Positions 45,361 to 57,026 of a stretch of 64,000 bases of DNA are shown here, in pieces; within the stretch, counting starts at the first letter, position 1, and each line of letters starts with the position of its first letter. The position numbers and the translations under genes are program-made. The DNA comes from Pseudeuparius sepicola (lineage: Eukaryota; Arthropoda; Insecta; Coleoptera; Anthribidae): contig OY987298.1 in assembly GCA_963920635.1 (NCBI GenBank), forward strand, positions 129,465,735 through 129,529,734. Direction: 5' to 3'. The notes beneath the pieces were generated by a model. That model saw only the letters and a program-made list of their open reading frames with translations. It was not told the origin of the DNA and did no database searches.

Positions 45361-47544
45361 CAGCGTGTCCCAAATAGTTTGTTCTACCCCCTGGATCTCA
45401 GGAACCGTAAGAGATACGAAAAAAACTTGAATACAAAAGTTGTAAGGTTGGCAGTGGACGTAACCACTCTTTTATTTTCACATATACAGGGCGATTCGTG
45501 TTTGCAGGACAAAAATAAAATATTTAGATTTTGACAACTGCATTAATCCTTTGGAATATTTGCATTCTCCATGAAATTTTCTACAAAACCGTTTTTTTGT
45601 TTTGTATTTTGGATGCAGCGTTGCCAAGATATCGAATTTTTCTTGGAATTTAGGGACTTCGTGGAGGTTATGGAAACTGAATGCTGTATCTTTATTTTAA
45701 TAGATATCAAAGATATATTTTAGCCGAAGTATGACAGCATAACTGTGTGTGGTGTGGTATGTCGAAATTGGTTTTTGCATATACAGTGTGTTCATAACAG
45801 GCTCTCAAAATCGGATAATTTCAAACAGCAATAACTTATTTTTTTCAAATGGAATGACCCATATTTCTATAGTTTGTTGGATGCCGGCTTCTAAGCCCCA
45901 CATTTTATGTAAATAACATTCTATACCAAAAACTACTCGTTTTCGAGATATTTAGTATTTAAGAAAATTTCTTTGCATTTTTCATTCAGGTGAGAAGGTT
46001 TTATCAAGCAAGCCATAACTATTTTTCCAGACAGTGGCAGAAATAATTGTCATTTTAGATAATACGGGAAATAAAATTCCTATACCCGTATACAGTATGT
46101 CCACGGATAGACATCCCAAGAGGACAAATGGACCAAAAATTTCATTTTTCGACAAAAAGTCATTCTTGATAAAAGTTTCTGCTTCTCGAAAAAATTGGGT
46201 CCACGAAGAGAATTTTCGATTTTTTTATACAGGGTGTCCAAAAAATACAAAAAACATGAAATGCGATCAAGAATAAACTGCCTTTAAACTTTTACTTAGA
46301 AAAGTTGTTCAGAATTAAAGGATGTGTCCGATCGCTTTTCAAACAAATCAACCAACTCCTTTTTTTTATTTCCAAGTGTGAAACTCCTTTGTGTTTAAAA
46401 TTATCAAAAATATTTATTTAGAAAAGTTGTTTAGAATTAAAAGACGTGTCTGATTGTAACTTTTTAAGCAAATCGGACGACTTTGACTTAAATGGGTAAA
46501 AAATTACCCGCTGACACGTCTTTTAACTCTAAACAACTTTGCTAAATACATATTTTTGATATTTTTAAAAACAAAGGAATTTCACACTTGAAAATCAAAA
46601 AAATCTGAGTTGGCTGATTTGTTTGAAAAGTGGCAATCGGACACATCTTTTAATTCTAAACAACTTTTCTAAGTAAAATTTTTTGATATTTTTAAAAATA
46701 AAGGCAGTTTATTCTTGATCGCATTTCATGTTTTTTGTATTTTTTGGACACCCTGTATAAAAAAATCGAAAATTCTCTTCGTGGACCATATTATTTCGAG
46801 AAGCAGAAACTTTTATCAAATATGACTTTTTGTCGAAAAATGAAATTTTTGGTCCATTTGTCCTCTTGGGATGTCTATCCGTGGACATACTGTATACGGG
46901 TATAGGAATTTTATTTCCCGTATTATCTAAAATGACAATAATTATTTCTGCCACTGTCTGGAAAAGTAATTATGGCTTGCTTGATAAATCCTTCTCACCT
47001 GAATGAAAAATGCAAAGAAATTTTCTTAAATACTAAATATCTCGAAAACGGGTAGTTTTTGGTATAGAATGTTATTTACATAAAATGTGGGGCTTGAACG
47101 CCGGCATCCAACAAACTATAGAAATATGGGTCATTCCATTTGAAAAAAATAAGTTATTGCTGTTTGAAATTATCTGATTTTGAGAGCCTGTATATGCAAT
47201 CTATTAAAATAAAGATACAGCATTCAGTTTCCATAACCTCCACGAAGTCCCTAAATTAAAAGAAAAATTCGATATCTTGGCAACGCTGAATCCAAAATAC
47301 AAAACAAAAAAAACGGTTCTGTGGAAAATATCATGGAGAATGCAAATATTCCAAAGGATTAATGCAATTGTCAAAATCTAAATATTTTATTTTTGTCCTG
47401 CAAATACGAATCGCCCTGTATATGTGAAAATAAAAGAGAGGTTACGTCCACTGACAACCTTACACCTTTTGTATTCAAGTTTTTTTCGTATCTCTTACGG
47501 TTCCTGAGATCCAGGGGGTAGGACAAACTATTTGGGACACGCTG
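45361..47544. mobile_element. 2.2-kb concentric palindrome with three nested sets of CAGGGTG-like ends
   Basis: Outer ends: CAGCGTGTCCCAAATAG and CTATTTGGGACACGCTG, with TA outside. Second set: 45487 CAGGGCGATTCG and CGAATCGCCCTG at 47418, TA-flanked. Innermost: 46230 CAGGGTGTCCAAAAAA and TTTTTTGGACACCCTG at 46755, TA-flanked. One further end at 45784 (CAGTGTGTTCATAAC) lacks its partner because the right arm has a deletion. The arms are over 1 kb and highly similar. The frames at 46034-46276 and 46709-46954 are mirror images without ATG and are not treated as genes. Confidence 0.93.
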
Positions 47545-47559
47545 TACCTGTGTCCAATG

Positions 47560-49020
47560 AACTCTATACTAGTTAATATAATAGAGTTCACTGTGTTATC
47601 TTATTGAACCGTTCCACCATACCATCAAATTGGAGGTACAAAGGTGTTGTTCGAGTCCTAGATGTTCCCATGAACATACACTTTGTATACAATTTATTTA
47701 AATTATTATAGTATAGGTATGTACTAGCGCACGACAGATCACTAATTCTGTACCATCAGGGTGTCCGCGACTGGTGACCTTTAGGTAAACTTCTGGGCAT
47801 TTGTAATTATAGTTCCAATTTGATTTCATCTTCCGAAATATTAAACTTTTAATCTATGTACCTACAAAGTAAAACATGTTGAGGTCGATGTTAAGAGGAA
47901 GGTAAGTAATTTAAATTTAATAAGAACACTGCATGGTAATATTATAATATACGATAAAGTGGTTACCTACTCCAGCCTTACAATATTAATATAAACATGT
48001 GGAGACTAACCGAGAGTACCTATAAAGTGTGCAATACCTAATGCACAACGGCATGGACGCTAGAAAGTCCGGGCGAGTGAACATTTTGCGCAGCGTCAGG
48101 AACGCAGAGCCGCATACCACAGTGTAAATGCATTGTTACATGGCTGGATCAAATCATTAAAAACTCAGCTAGGATTTATCTAAAATATTTAGAATTTTTG
48201 GTATTTCCCTAAATTAATATTTCGCTAATAATACGGTGTTTTCACGTGCCTCGCTGCACCGACAATTATTTATATTATAGCATTTTGGTTAGTTTACAAG
48301 GAATTTTTCAATGTTATAATGAAATACGAGCAATGCGATTTTTCCATCTTCCAACATTTATTTTCCATAATTTATAGGTTTCTATTCGTTTTGTTTAAAC
48401 TGGTTTCTACCTGTGTAGAAGAAGACAGTTTACCCCACACCTGATACCAGACTTCTTCAAAATGTTATCTTCGTTCTGAAAGAAAGATATACCTACAACA
48501 GGGTATTTCAGAAATAACTGCTCCTCCGTATACTGTCAACGTATGTTTCTTGCCGATTTTAAAGACCTTATTAGAGTTTCTTGAAAGGCTACCTTAAATT
48601 TGTATTTTTGTTAACGCATATAGATTATAGAGATAAATGGTTAGTTGAAAGGCCCGGAATTCTTTCTTAGAGAAATAAATGGTTTGTTTGTGTAACTTTG
48701 GTTTAAAAGTTCAAAGTTCAAGAACTAACGGGAGTAATATCCCCTTTAACTCTAACCTGTTTCTCTGCGTCCTGCTATATTGGCTCCTTAATAGTTTTAT
48801 TTGTGTAATTTTCTAATTGCCCTACATTCGCCGGGATTATTACGGTTTTCCGTTGGTAGTACCTACCTATTTGAGCAAATTATATCCTTGTTATATCTGG
48901 AAAAGTTGACCCTAGCCCCTAAATGCCAATAAAGCCGAAATAATAGTAATTGCCATTTCTTCCCCGCACAAGCATGTGGATACTTCTGATGGCGCACTCT
49001 TATAGTTTGGAATATTTTGA
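47560..49020. other. No gene recognised
   Basis: AT-rich. No terminal repeats or convincing frames. Confidence 0.5.
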
Positions 49021-49058
49021 CAGTGAGAATTATTATTATTATTATCTCGACTTAGCCA
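49021..49058 (-). mobile_element. Dong copy 4, 3' end fragment (left part)
   Basis: (ATT)n followed by CTCGACTTAGCCA, the 3' terminus shared by the Dong copies at 7992 and 59086. It is separated from the rest (50547-50621) by an hAT insertion. Confidence 0.88.
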
Positions 49059-49479
49059 CAAGGGCGTAGATAGCTTTTTCTTCCGGGGGTGGTAATGGTA
49101 ATACCTAATATTTATAGTTCGTCTCTTCCCCAATTATTAGGTTTTATTGCAATTTTATAGGTGGGTATGGGTAGGTATGTATAAGTAAAGACTATTATAA
49201 AGCCAAATAAAACGAACACTAGTAATATATTGAATAACAAAATGTATAGGTACTATATATTTAAAACAAAGAACAATGAAACAAACTCAACACAAAAAAT
49301 GATAAAAAAATATAAAAATAAAATATATACTTTTTCTTTGATGAAAACAAACAAAACAAAAAAATAACAAGAAAAAAAATCAGTCTTTAAAAAACCTAAT
49401 CTTAAAAAACATTTATAAACTAAAAAAAAACAGTCAAAATATAAAAAATATATCCACACATAAACCAGTTTTTATACAA

Positions 49480-50350
49480 CTAAATCTAAAATCCATTTGT
49501 TACTATTATTGGCAAATCTGTTTAGCACTGCTTCAGGGCAAGGTTTTATATCCCTGTTAATATGTAAAAGCGTCAACCCTACAAGCCTCTCTTGTCCCAT
49601 AGTGGACCTCAACCAAGATTTAAGTCTTTCTAAAGATGAAAAACTCCTTTCGGCCGACGCTACCCTTACAGGCAGTGTACAGGGTGTCCCATTTTGGGTG
49701 TTTTTGGGTGTTTTTTCTCAAAAATCTCGGTTATTATTAAAGCTGGTTGTGGTTTTCACGTCACTGTACTACTTTTTTTAGAGGAATTTGGTGGACCAAT
49801 CAGATTTTAGATAAGTTTTATAGTTTCCGCGCATTGGCGCAGGACTTAAATATATATATCGACAAATTTAATCAACTATTTTTATAGATTTTTTGGCGTG
49901 GTAGCGTTAATAGTTTTTGAGATATGAACAAAATTTATATTTTTTTTAATGGAAACCATAGTTCATATCTCAAAAACTATTTACGCTACTAAAAAACTAA
50001 TTATTCCATTCGATTCTACGCCAAAAAATCTATAAAAATAGTTGATTAAATTTGTCGATACATATATAAGTTGTAGCCAGGAGAGAGGTTTCCAAAAAAT
50101 CGATAATTTCAGTCCTGCGCCAATGCGCGGAAACTATAAAACTTATCTAAAATCTGATAAGTCCACCAAATTCCTCTCAAAAAGTAGTACAGTGACGTGA
50201 AAACCGCAACCCTATAGCTTTAATAATAACCGAGATTTTTGAGAAAAACACCCAAAAACACCCAAAATGGGACACCCTGTACACAGAATTTTCAAAAGTT
50301 CATATATTTTTGGATATATATTAGGATCACACAAAGGTATAATGTTTCAG
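49480..50350 (-). pseudogene. hAT transposase dimerisation domain, split by a foldback
   Basis: Minus-strand reading before the insertion gives NIYPKIYELLKILC and after it TLPVRVASAERSFSSLERLK, then SWLRSTMGQERLVGLTLLHI. This is the hAT C-terminal dimerisation domain, closely similar in layout to the fragments at 6.7 and 22.4 kb. Removing the foldback plus one TA rejoins the frame exactly at CTGTGTACACTG. The catalytic region is not present in the 1.5-kb element, so it is non-autonomous. Confidence 0.85.
49680..50279. mobile_element. Foldback element, CAGGGTGTCCCATTTTGG ends, TA-flanked, nested
   Basis: The right end CCAAAATGGGACACCCTG mirrors the left. The arms share AACTATAAAACTTATCTAAA and the spacer is at about 49950. 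TA at 49678-49679 and 50280-50281. Confidence 0.93.
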
Positions 50351-50546
50351 AAGCCGAATTTGGCAGGCTTTCTTTGGTAAATTTTTTTTGCGTTTTTTAC
50401 AGTTCATTATAAAAATTAATAATAGAATAATATTTTTATTTTCTATTATAGACGTGTTGTGGTAATAGCCCAGTGGTTAAGGTTCTGGTTTTCTTGAGGG
50501 GGGGGGTAATTACCCCCTCTACCCCCCCCCCGTATCTACGCCCTTG

Positions 50547-50621
50547 CTTAGCCAAAAGGCATTCACACTCCCTATCTACGGGGAACATTCACTTAGACCC
50601 CGTCATCCCGGATATCAAATT
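50547..50621 (-). mobile_element. Dong copy 4, remaining 3' fragment
   Basis: CTTAGCCAAAAGGCATTC.. matches the 3' untranslated region of the other copies with several substitutions and ends at GGATATCAAA. Only about 110 bp of the element was inserted or survived. Confidence 0.85.
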
Positions 50622-50730
50622 AAAGTTTGAAAATTAGTGCAGCGGGATTTTTTGCGTTCGGTTTTAACAATGCTTCTGACGAGGGGCGTTTCACAGGGGG
50701 AAGTCCTGTACACTGACAGGGAATTCCAAA

Positions 50731-50830
50731 GGAAGTTTCAGGAAGTTCAAGGAAGTTCGAGGAAGTTTCGGGAAATCCAAGGAAGTTGGGTGAAATCAAA
50801 GGAAGTGACAGGGAAGCCCGGGGAAGTCCA
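50731..50830 (+). repeat. 10-bp tandem array (GGAAGTTYVR), left subterminal
   Basis: Ten consecutive 10-bp units in strict register, for example GGAAGTTTCA, GGAAGTTCAA, GGAAGTTCGA, with drift toward the right. Confidence 0.9.
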
Positions 50831-51257
50831 TCTTCCTAAAAACGAGGTGAAACAGGCCGTTCCATTCTAATTCTAACCTACCTTTTTAGTTAAAAGTCAG
50901 AAGCATTCACAGGATACATCGCGGCTCAGTACTACGTGTTTTAGTGTTCTAGTTCACGAGATGTAATTAGGCCTTTTTGGCTTTGAATTTTTGTCACACC
51001 CTGTATATTAATTTTTTGTTGTACACCCTATGTGTATTTGAGAAAAAAATCTGTGACTTAAAGCGATGCAATTTTGTGTGACGTCATGTGATGAAATTAT
51101 TAAGGTCCTTTTAGCTTTAACAAGTTTTTGATTCGCCCTCTGTATACATTTTTGACATGTCAGTTGCTTTTGAGACACCCTGTATTTTCCTTATTCTTAA
51201 TTCTGTGACGTCACCGAGATTCTAGTTTACACAATTTTAAGGTAATATTTTCAAATG

Positions 51258-51441
51258 CGTTGATGGCTCAGTTGGTTAGAGCGTCGACCTTGAAAATCGA
51301 TGGTCGCAGGTTCGAACCCTGGCTCTTTGGCCAGCGAGGTAAGGGGCGGGGCCTAGGAGGAAAGTGGAGGGGGCCGTCCCAAGTGCCGCGTTACCTAAAA
51401 CTGAAACCTATCGAACAAAAAAAATCAAAATCGGTGCGCAA
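51258..51441 (+). repeat. tRNA-derived SINE-like sequence
   Basis: TGGCTCAGTTGGTTAGAGCG fits an RNA polymerase III A box with a closed D arm, and GGTTCGAACCC is a perfect B box. The intervening anticodon arm has a TGA loop triplet. The acceptor stem does not pair, so it is not a working tRNA gene. An unrelated GC-rich body (GGGGCGGGGCCTAGG) and an A-rich tail near 51415-51425 follow, the layout of a tRNA-derived SINE. Confidence 0.65.
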
Positions 51442-51483
51442 ATAAAAATTTTATTATGTATATGACATTCGTGGAAATGTATA

Positions 51484-51575
51484 GGGAAGTCCAAGGGAAT
51501 CCGGAAGAAGTCCACTGGAAGTCCTAGGAAGTTCGCGGAAGTTCGGGGAAGTTTAGGGATGTTTAGGGAAATCCA
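51484..51575 (+). repeat. 10-bp tandem array, right subterminal
   Basis: GGAAG-type units at 51484, 51495, 51502, 51516, 51526, 51536, 51546, 51556 and 51566; the last six are exactly 10 bp apart. Same orientation as the left array. Confidence 0.85.
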
Positions 51576-51759
51576 CCAGAACTTCCCTTTCAGAGGGAAG
51601 TTTTGTAAGTTTTTTGACCAGTGAAACACCCCTCGGCTTCTGACTATCTATGGCTCATCTATGTTATAAGCGTTTATCATTATATCTTATAAACAACGGA
51701 TATAAGCGAAATCCTTCGGAAAATAAATTGGTGGTGGTCGCTTGGAATTTCGGAAGGAC

Positions 51760-52065
51760 GGAAGGAAGCGGGTGTCTCCGGGGGGACGGGGGGCGCAGCG
51801 CCGCGCTCAGGTGGCGCGCGGTGTACTCTGATTAGCGAACTAATTATGGGCCGCCGCCTAAAAAGCCGGCGCCGCATTAATGTTGTTATTTATTCGGTGG
51901 GGGGGAGGCGGGAAATATTATTGCCCCCGCGTTGCCGCTACACGTAATGGCCGGGGCCGGGGCGGCGTTCTTGCCTCGAAATTTATTCGCGCGCTTAGCG
52001 GAACTCGCTGGGCGCTAGCGGCGGATATTTCGCCGCACGGAAAAGGCGGAGACGAACAATACTCC
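51760..52065. other. GC-rich non-coding island
   Basis: Includes GGGCCGCCGCCTAAAAAGCC, the block shared with GC modules A and B, and CpG-rich surroundings. No conserved frame. Confidence 0.5.
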
Positions 52066-52099
52066 CACGTGTATATTTGCAGTTTTATTTTATAAACTA

Positions 52100-53680
52100 C
52101 AGAATGAATAAGTGGGAAATTTGCCAATTAATAAGTGGGAAATTTCAGTTAACTGAAAATAAGCTCTTAAATTTACGTTATTCAAAAATGGCAGTGTGAT
52201 ATGTCAAATTATTTTCACCGTTTCTATAATTAATATCCGTTTAGCAGCTATTACACGTAAAATTGTAGAAACAATACACAACTACCATGGAATGTTCATA
52301 TCGGCCTCGAACGATTGAATACTCCGCCTATACGACGTCGTGATCGACCCTTTATCTCATGCAATATGAACAAGACATTCACTCTTGTTGTACAAACTGT
52401 ACCTACTATTTCATTTTGAAGCAAGTTTGTCGATTGTTCTCGTTCTGGATTCTTTTATCGGATTTCCACTATCTCGATCCTAAGGTTCTGCAAAGGAAAT
52501 AGTCCATCGGTTAGAATTATCTATCTATAGGCATGTGATGATTCTACCGTGTTAGATGTTAATTGGCGAGCGGTAATGTACGGGGTGATTCACAGTTACT
52601 TACTTTTAGGGTGTACGACGGAAACACTGGGATAGTTTAATATGTGTGTTAAAATAAATACGAAGCAGTACATAAAGTTAACAAAATACAGTTTAAGAGG
52701 AAGTTTAAGACCTGTGCAATAATTATTAATAAATAAAATTAAAAATCCATGATTTCGCAAACGCTACACTCAAGATATCTGAAATATGACCCTTTTCTAA
52801 GTAACAAAATCCAAACGTTTCAAAAGGTACACTGTTTAACAATCGAATTTAAATTAGGGCACAAAACAATATGTCAAAATGGCACAAATACATAAACTAA
52901 GGCATAAAATGACAAACCTTCATATTAAAAGTACTTGATTTCCTAAATAGAATAAAATTACTTGACTCTGCATAACATTGCTTAATTACTCAGTACAAGT
53001 TTGTATTAAATGTAATTAAATTTTCTCGAAATTTCTGATATAAAATGGTTTAATTAAAAACAAAATTCTGATCCCAACGACAAAATTATTGACTCTGAAT
53101 AGTTTCCCAAAAACCCTTTCAAATTCCCAATAGAAGTTACAAAATTATTTCTGTTCGAATAAAAACTCTGACATCTACCGTAAAATAATATGGTTCAAAT
53201 AAATTCCCAAAAATCGTTCATGGTTTATAAACGTTATGAAATTATTTCTAATCTGTTAAAAATGGCACAATAAATTCAATTTCTCTAAAAAGTTTCAACA
53301 TAATTTCAAAATTCAAAATAAAAAGGCAATTCTGACACAAAGGAATCAAAAACACAAATATCTTACTTTTTGGCCAGTCCAACTTACTTGGGTGCTTAGG
53401 GAATGCTTCTTTCTTGGTTTTGTTCATTATGGATTTCTACAGCAACTGGGCGATAGCCTGCGGCTGGCTAGCCGCAGGGCGGCTGCCTGCCCTCCTCTCT
53501 TGGACAGGGGTTCCCCTGGCAACTGGTTGGTAGTTAGCTTACGACTGTCCTTCTCGACGGACTCTGCCTCCTTAAATACCTGGATTCTACCCCTTCTTGG
53601 TCCCTGGACCGTGAGAATCCTGGTTTGGCCTCCCGTAAATCAATCTGAATTTGAAGTATTTATTGCATGTTTACCATATT
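52100..53680. other. No gene recognised
   Basis: AT-rich. A 106-codon frame at 53392-53712 has no recognisable domain and runs into the palindrome at 53690. Small direct repeat ATAAGTGGGAAATTT at about 52108 and 52131. Confidence 0.5.
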
Positions 53681-53689
53681 TCACTCAGA

Positions 53690-53718
53690 CAAAGTTTACA
53701 GAATTTCTGTAAACTTTG
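53690..53718. repeat. 29-bp palindrome with flanking direct repeat
   Basis: CAAAGTTTACAGAA and TTCTGTAAACTTTG are perfect inverted copies around a single T. Flanks ACTCAGA (53683-53689) and TCTCAGA (53719-53725) match at six of seven bases. Confidence 0.85.
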
Positions 53719-53961
53719 TCTCAGATTCTGAAGAATTTCTGGCGGAATAATCGTAATTCAATCAAATTTTGACTTATTTATGGCGCAATAATCGTAAATC
53801 AATTATTTTTGACTTGTTTATGGCACAATAATCGTAATTCAATCAGATAAGAACATGTTTGCCGTGAATTTATGACTTCCTTTCTTTGGCGGCATCTTCC
53901 CGATTTCAGGAAGGCCTTGTAAGGTTTTGATTTACCGATATGTGAACCTCGGACCCGTAAC

Positions 53962-54019
53962 CAAAGTTTACAGAATAAAATATTTTAAATATTTTAAATA
54001 TTTTATTCTGTAAACTTTG
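53962..54019. repeat. 58-bp palindrome with perfect 7-bp flanking direct repeat
   Basis: The same terminal sequence CAAAGTTTACAGAA, extended to 24-bp arms. CCGTAAC lies immediately on both sides (53955-53961 and 54020-54026). Confidence 0.88.
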
Positions 54020-54029
54020 CCGTAACTGG

Positions 54030-55455
54030 GTTAGCATGGAGATGTCTAGAATTTGAAACTTTTTCTTGGGGCTCCCGCAAAGATTCTATGTTTTTGAAGT
54101 TTTTTCTGCAGTTCCTGCAGGGGCACCACAGGCAGAACACTGTGATTAAGAAAGTCTATTTAAAATTTGCTCTACAATTTCTTTTACTCTTAAGTAAATC
54201 TACTTTTTTATGCGAGATAGGTACCTAGTAGTGTCGATTTTTGAGTCGAACTTGGCTTAATAATAGTTTGTGTCATAATATCTTTTAAGGCGTATTCGAT
54301 TTGCAAAGAAAAAAAGAAATAAAACACAATGACACATGAAAGTCTGCAGCATTGGTTTTTTGTTTTTAACTGCAACTAATGATAAAAACATTTAATACAT
54401 AAGGCCATGATTAATAATAATAAAATAATATGTGAATAATAATATGTGAATAAACTGTTCGATAATATTTAAAAATAGTACATAACAACAAATAAGCCAT
54501 AATGCATTTGTGAATTGATAATAATTTGGAATTTGAGTCTGATGTCAAGTGTGGGGTTCAACCCAGTTCTTATATAGATATTGGTGGGGATAATTAATTA
54601 TGTAAGTAGGAAAGGCAGGGAACAAAATAATAACGGTGCCGGGAAAGAAACCTACAAACTGTTATTAATTAATATATTATATTTTCCTTTAAATTGCGAA
54701 AACCAAAAAAATCACGGCTTTCTTACTAAAAACTCTAGATTCTATGATATCTTTAGACTATTAAACACAATATCGGAAAAAGGCTGCCAATTTGCCAAGT
54801 GATTTTCCTACAGTAGCTCTATAACAGCCTCCTCGGCCGTTTAAAACCCGGCATAGCGAAGTAGAAAGAGAAAAATATGCAAAAGAGAGAAGAGAGATAC
54901 CTCAGCAAAAACAAATGAGATGTGATGCCTTTAATTAGATATGTCTTATATTAACCTATGAGTAATGCGGGTTGAAAGTAAAGTGGAAACATTGAAAAGT
55001 CGAACTTCGTAGGAACAGATATAAAAATGTCAGTTTCTACATTATTTTTATGTGAAAATTCACAACTCAAGTTTCGGATTTTGCAAAATAAACGCGTGCA
55101 GTGTGGGTAAACCTAAACAGGAAAACACTTGGTGAATTCCATCATCTGTACAAAAATAATTTTGGAAATCTTGACCCAAAGTTTGTGTAAAACACCTCGG
55201 TTGTAGTGATGTGCATGAGTTATTATGTCCCATAGGGGTTTGTGACTAAAAACTTCACTAATTAGCATTTCGCGATCCATATTGTTTATTATTAAGTAGG
55301 TATATAAGAATACAACGCTCTATTTTCGAGGTTAAATAAGCGCCAATACGCCGGAATATGTCAAACTGACTTGAACGCTCCGATACCAGCGAGCAAACAC
55401 GCCTACACTCTCCGCTCCCCTCTCCGCGGTATGTGTGGACACGATAGTAGCACAA
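54030..55455. other. No gene recognised
   Basis: AT-rich. No domain-bearing frame. Confidence 0.5.
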
Positions 55456-55459
55456 ACCT

Positions 55460-55565
55460 ATAGCTTCGAAGCTAGGTATATAGGTCGGTGATAGTAGACC
55501 TATATAACTGTGATAGTAGACCTATATAGCTTCGAAGCTATATATAGGTCTGTGATAGTAGGCTT
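55460..55565. repeat. Local repeat of GTGATAGTAGACCTATATA units
   Basis: Three imperfect copies of a GTGATAGTAG(ACCTATATA) unit interspersed with the dyad TAGCTTCGAAGCTA. Confidence 0.7.
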
Positions 55566-56045
55566 CCTATTGTTTTGAACGCTCCGCTACCATCTCCGCT
55601 TTGCTCTCCGGTCCGCCGACCGCCTTGGAATGTGTGGCCGTGCGTGCGGCGTGCACTAAAGTGTTTCAACTAACTTTAGCAGTAATATAAGTACCTGTTT
55701 GACTGTTTGCCAACGTAATGAAGCTTCTCCTATGCTCGCTATTTATACTCCAAACTAGCACCCGATTATTTGTAAACGTAAACCATCAATCTCCAAAGAG
55801 CGTCCCCATATTTTATTCCAAATTTCCAGCAGATGTGAACGACTTTGCCGGCGTTGCAGTGCGCCATTTTGCGTCCATGTTTTGCTCCACACATGGCCGC
55901 AAAACCACACATCATATCCGCATTAACTTCAGTGCAAATCGCCGATATCGGCCGCGGCGCCGCGCCACTTTTTTATTTGTGTGGCGCCATCTGACGCTGA
56001 CGCCACCGGCCGCTCGTTAATCACTGTTAATTCTGGCCGGCGACC
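55566..56045. other. GC-rich non-coding block
   Basis: GC-rich with CTCCGCT repeats (also inverted near 55420), and a 100-codon frame (55718-56020) of arginine-rich product without domains. Confidence 0.45.
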
Positions 56046-57026
56046 TTCAGGATAATAACTACCTAATTACTTAGACCACGGTAGCTACTTTCTTTGTATA
56101 ATCAAATCTCCCCACTTGCACGTAGTACTTGTATTGGATGTTGTTTAAAGCCTTAAAGGTAGATATTTGAAGAGGTAAAGCGTTGGGCGAGGATTATTCT
56201 TCAGCCAACGGGTAAAGTCCTTTTCACAAAGCATGATTCTGGCCGCGATGTATATTCTGGCTCAATGACTGAAATAAAACCACCTGTGTCGATCCTCGGG
56301 TCGATCCCATTCACCATTGTGTAGGTATGTAGTAGGTAAAGGGTCGAACCACAATGTTTGCGTTATCCATAAATGCAACAAAATCTTTATTTTTGCAAAT
56401 ATTTGCCTCAACTTTTTTTTTGTTTGGTAGGTCTTCAAAAACCGCTTCCTTTGACCTTCCCACCGTTGTCAAAATACAAATCCAAGACCGGCTACGATTT
56501 TTTATACAAACAACAGATTTTCATTAAAACCCACATATAGGTATACCAAATTTGAACAAAAAGTATATAGGGAGTTCCATTCATTCATTCATTCAAACAC
56601 TTGAATGGTCAACACGACCACTACAAGTTTTGGCAAAGATCCAATAAAAATATACAGGGAGTTTTTTTTCTGTACCATCTTACAGTGCTGAATGTTTTTA
56701 ACTTTTATATGGGTCAAGAGAGATAAAAAATTGGGTACCTACCTATCAAAACCACCCCAGAAATTATAAACAAAATACGTCTAAAATTCACAGAAGCCAG
56801 CCAGTCGGTAAGTGGTAGATTGTGTAGTGCCGTTGTTATTTAATTAAACTTTATTGTGGCAATAATTGTGATTTTCATTGACCCAAAACGCATAGAAATA
56901 TATTATCATCTTAGTTGGTGGCTCTGTCGAGACAGATCCAATAATTTACATCGTTTTGTACTTGTTGATTTATTTCGTAAACAAAATAAATTACTGGTAA
57001 AAATTTAGTAACCCTTAATCTTGAAT

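Larger units (their letters stand above)
49059..50546 (-). mobile_element. hAT element inserted in Dong copy 4, perfect 8-bp target duplication
   Basis: The ends CAAGGGCGTAGATAGC and GTATCTACGCCCTTG are inverted, with G/C runs inside. CTTAGCCA is duplicated at 49051-49058 and 50547-50554 and is part of the Dong sequence, proving insertion into it. Contains a hAT transposase fragment and a nested foldback (49680-50279). Confidence 0.93.
50680..51635. mobile_element. hAT-like MITE with 10-bp subterminal arrays and 8-bp target duplication
   Basis: The ends CGAGGGGCGTTTCAC and GTGAAACACCCCTCG match at 14 of 15 positions. GCTTCTGA is duplicated outside (50672-50679 and 51636-51643). Both subterminal regions carry GGAAGTT-type units spaced at 10 bp. 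The centre holds a tRNA-derived sequence. No transposase. Confidence 0.88.

Noticed and set aside
50455..50500. Possible tRNA start (TAGCCCAGTGGTTAAGG)
   Set aside because: Fits an A box, but no B box or paired arms follow; too weak to call.
51262..51333. Functional tRNA-Ser gene
   Set aside because: A and B boxes are good, but the acceptor stem does not pair and the long variable arm of tRNA-Ser is missing; treated as SINE-like.
53392..53712. 106-codon frame as a gene
   Set aside because: No domain, and its end overlaps a 29-bp palindrome insertion.
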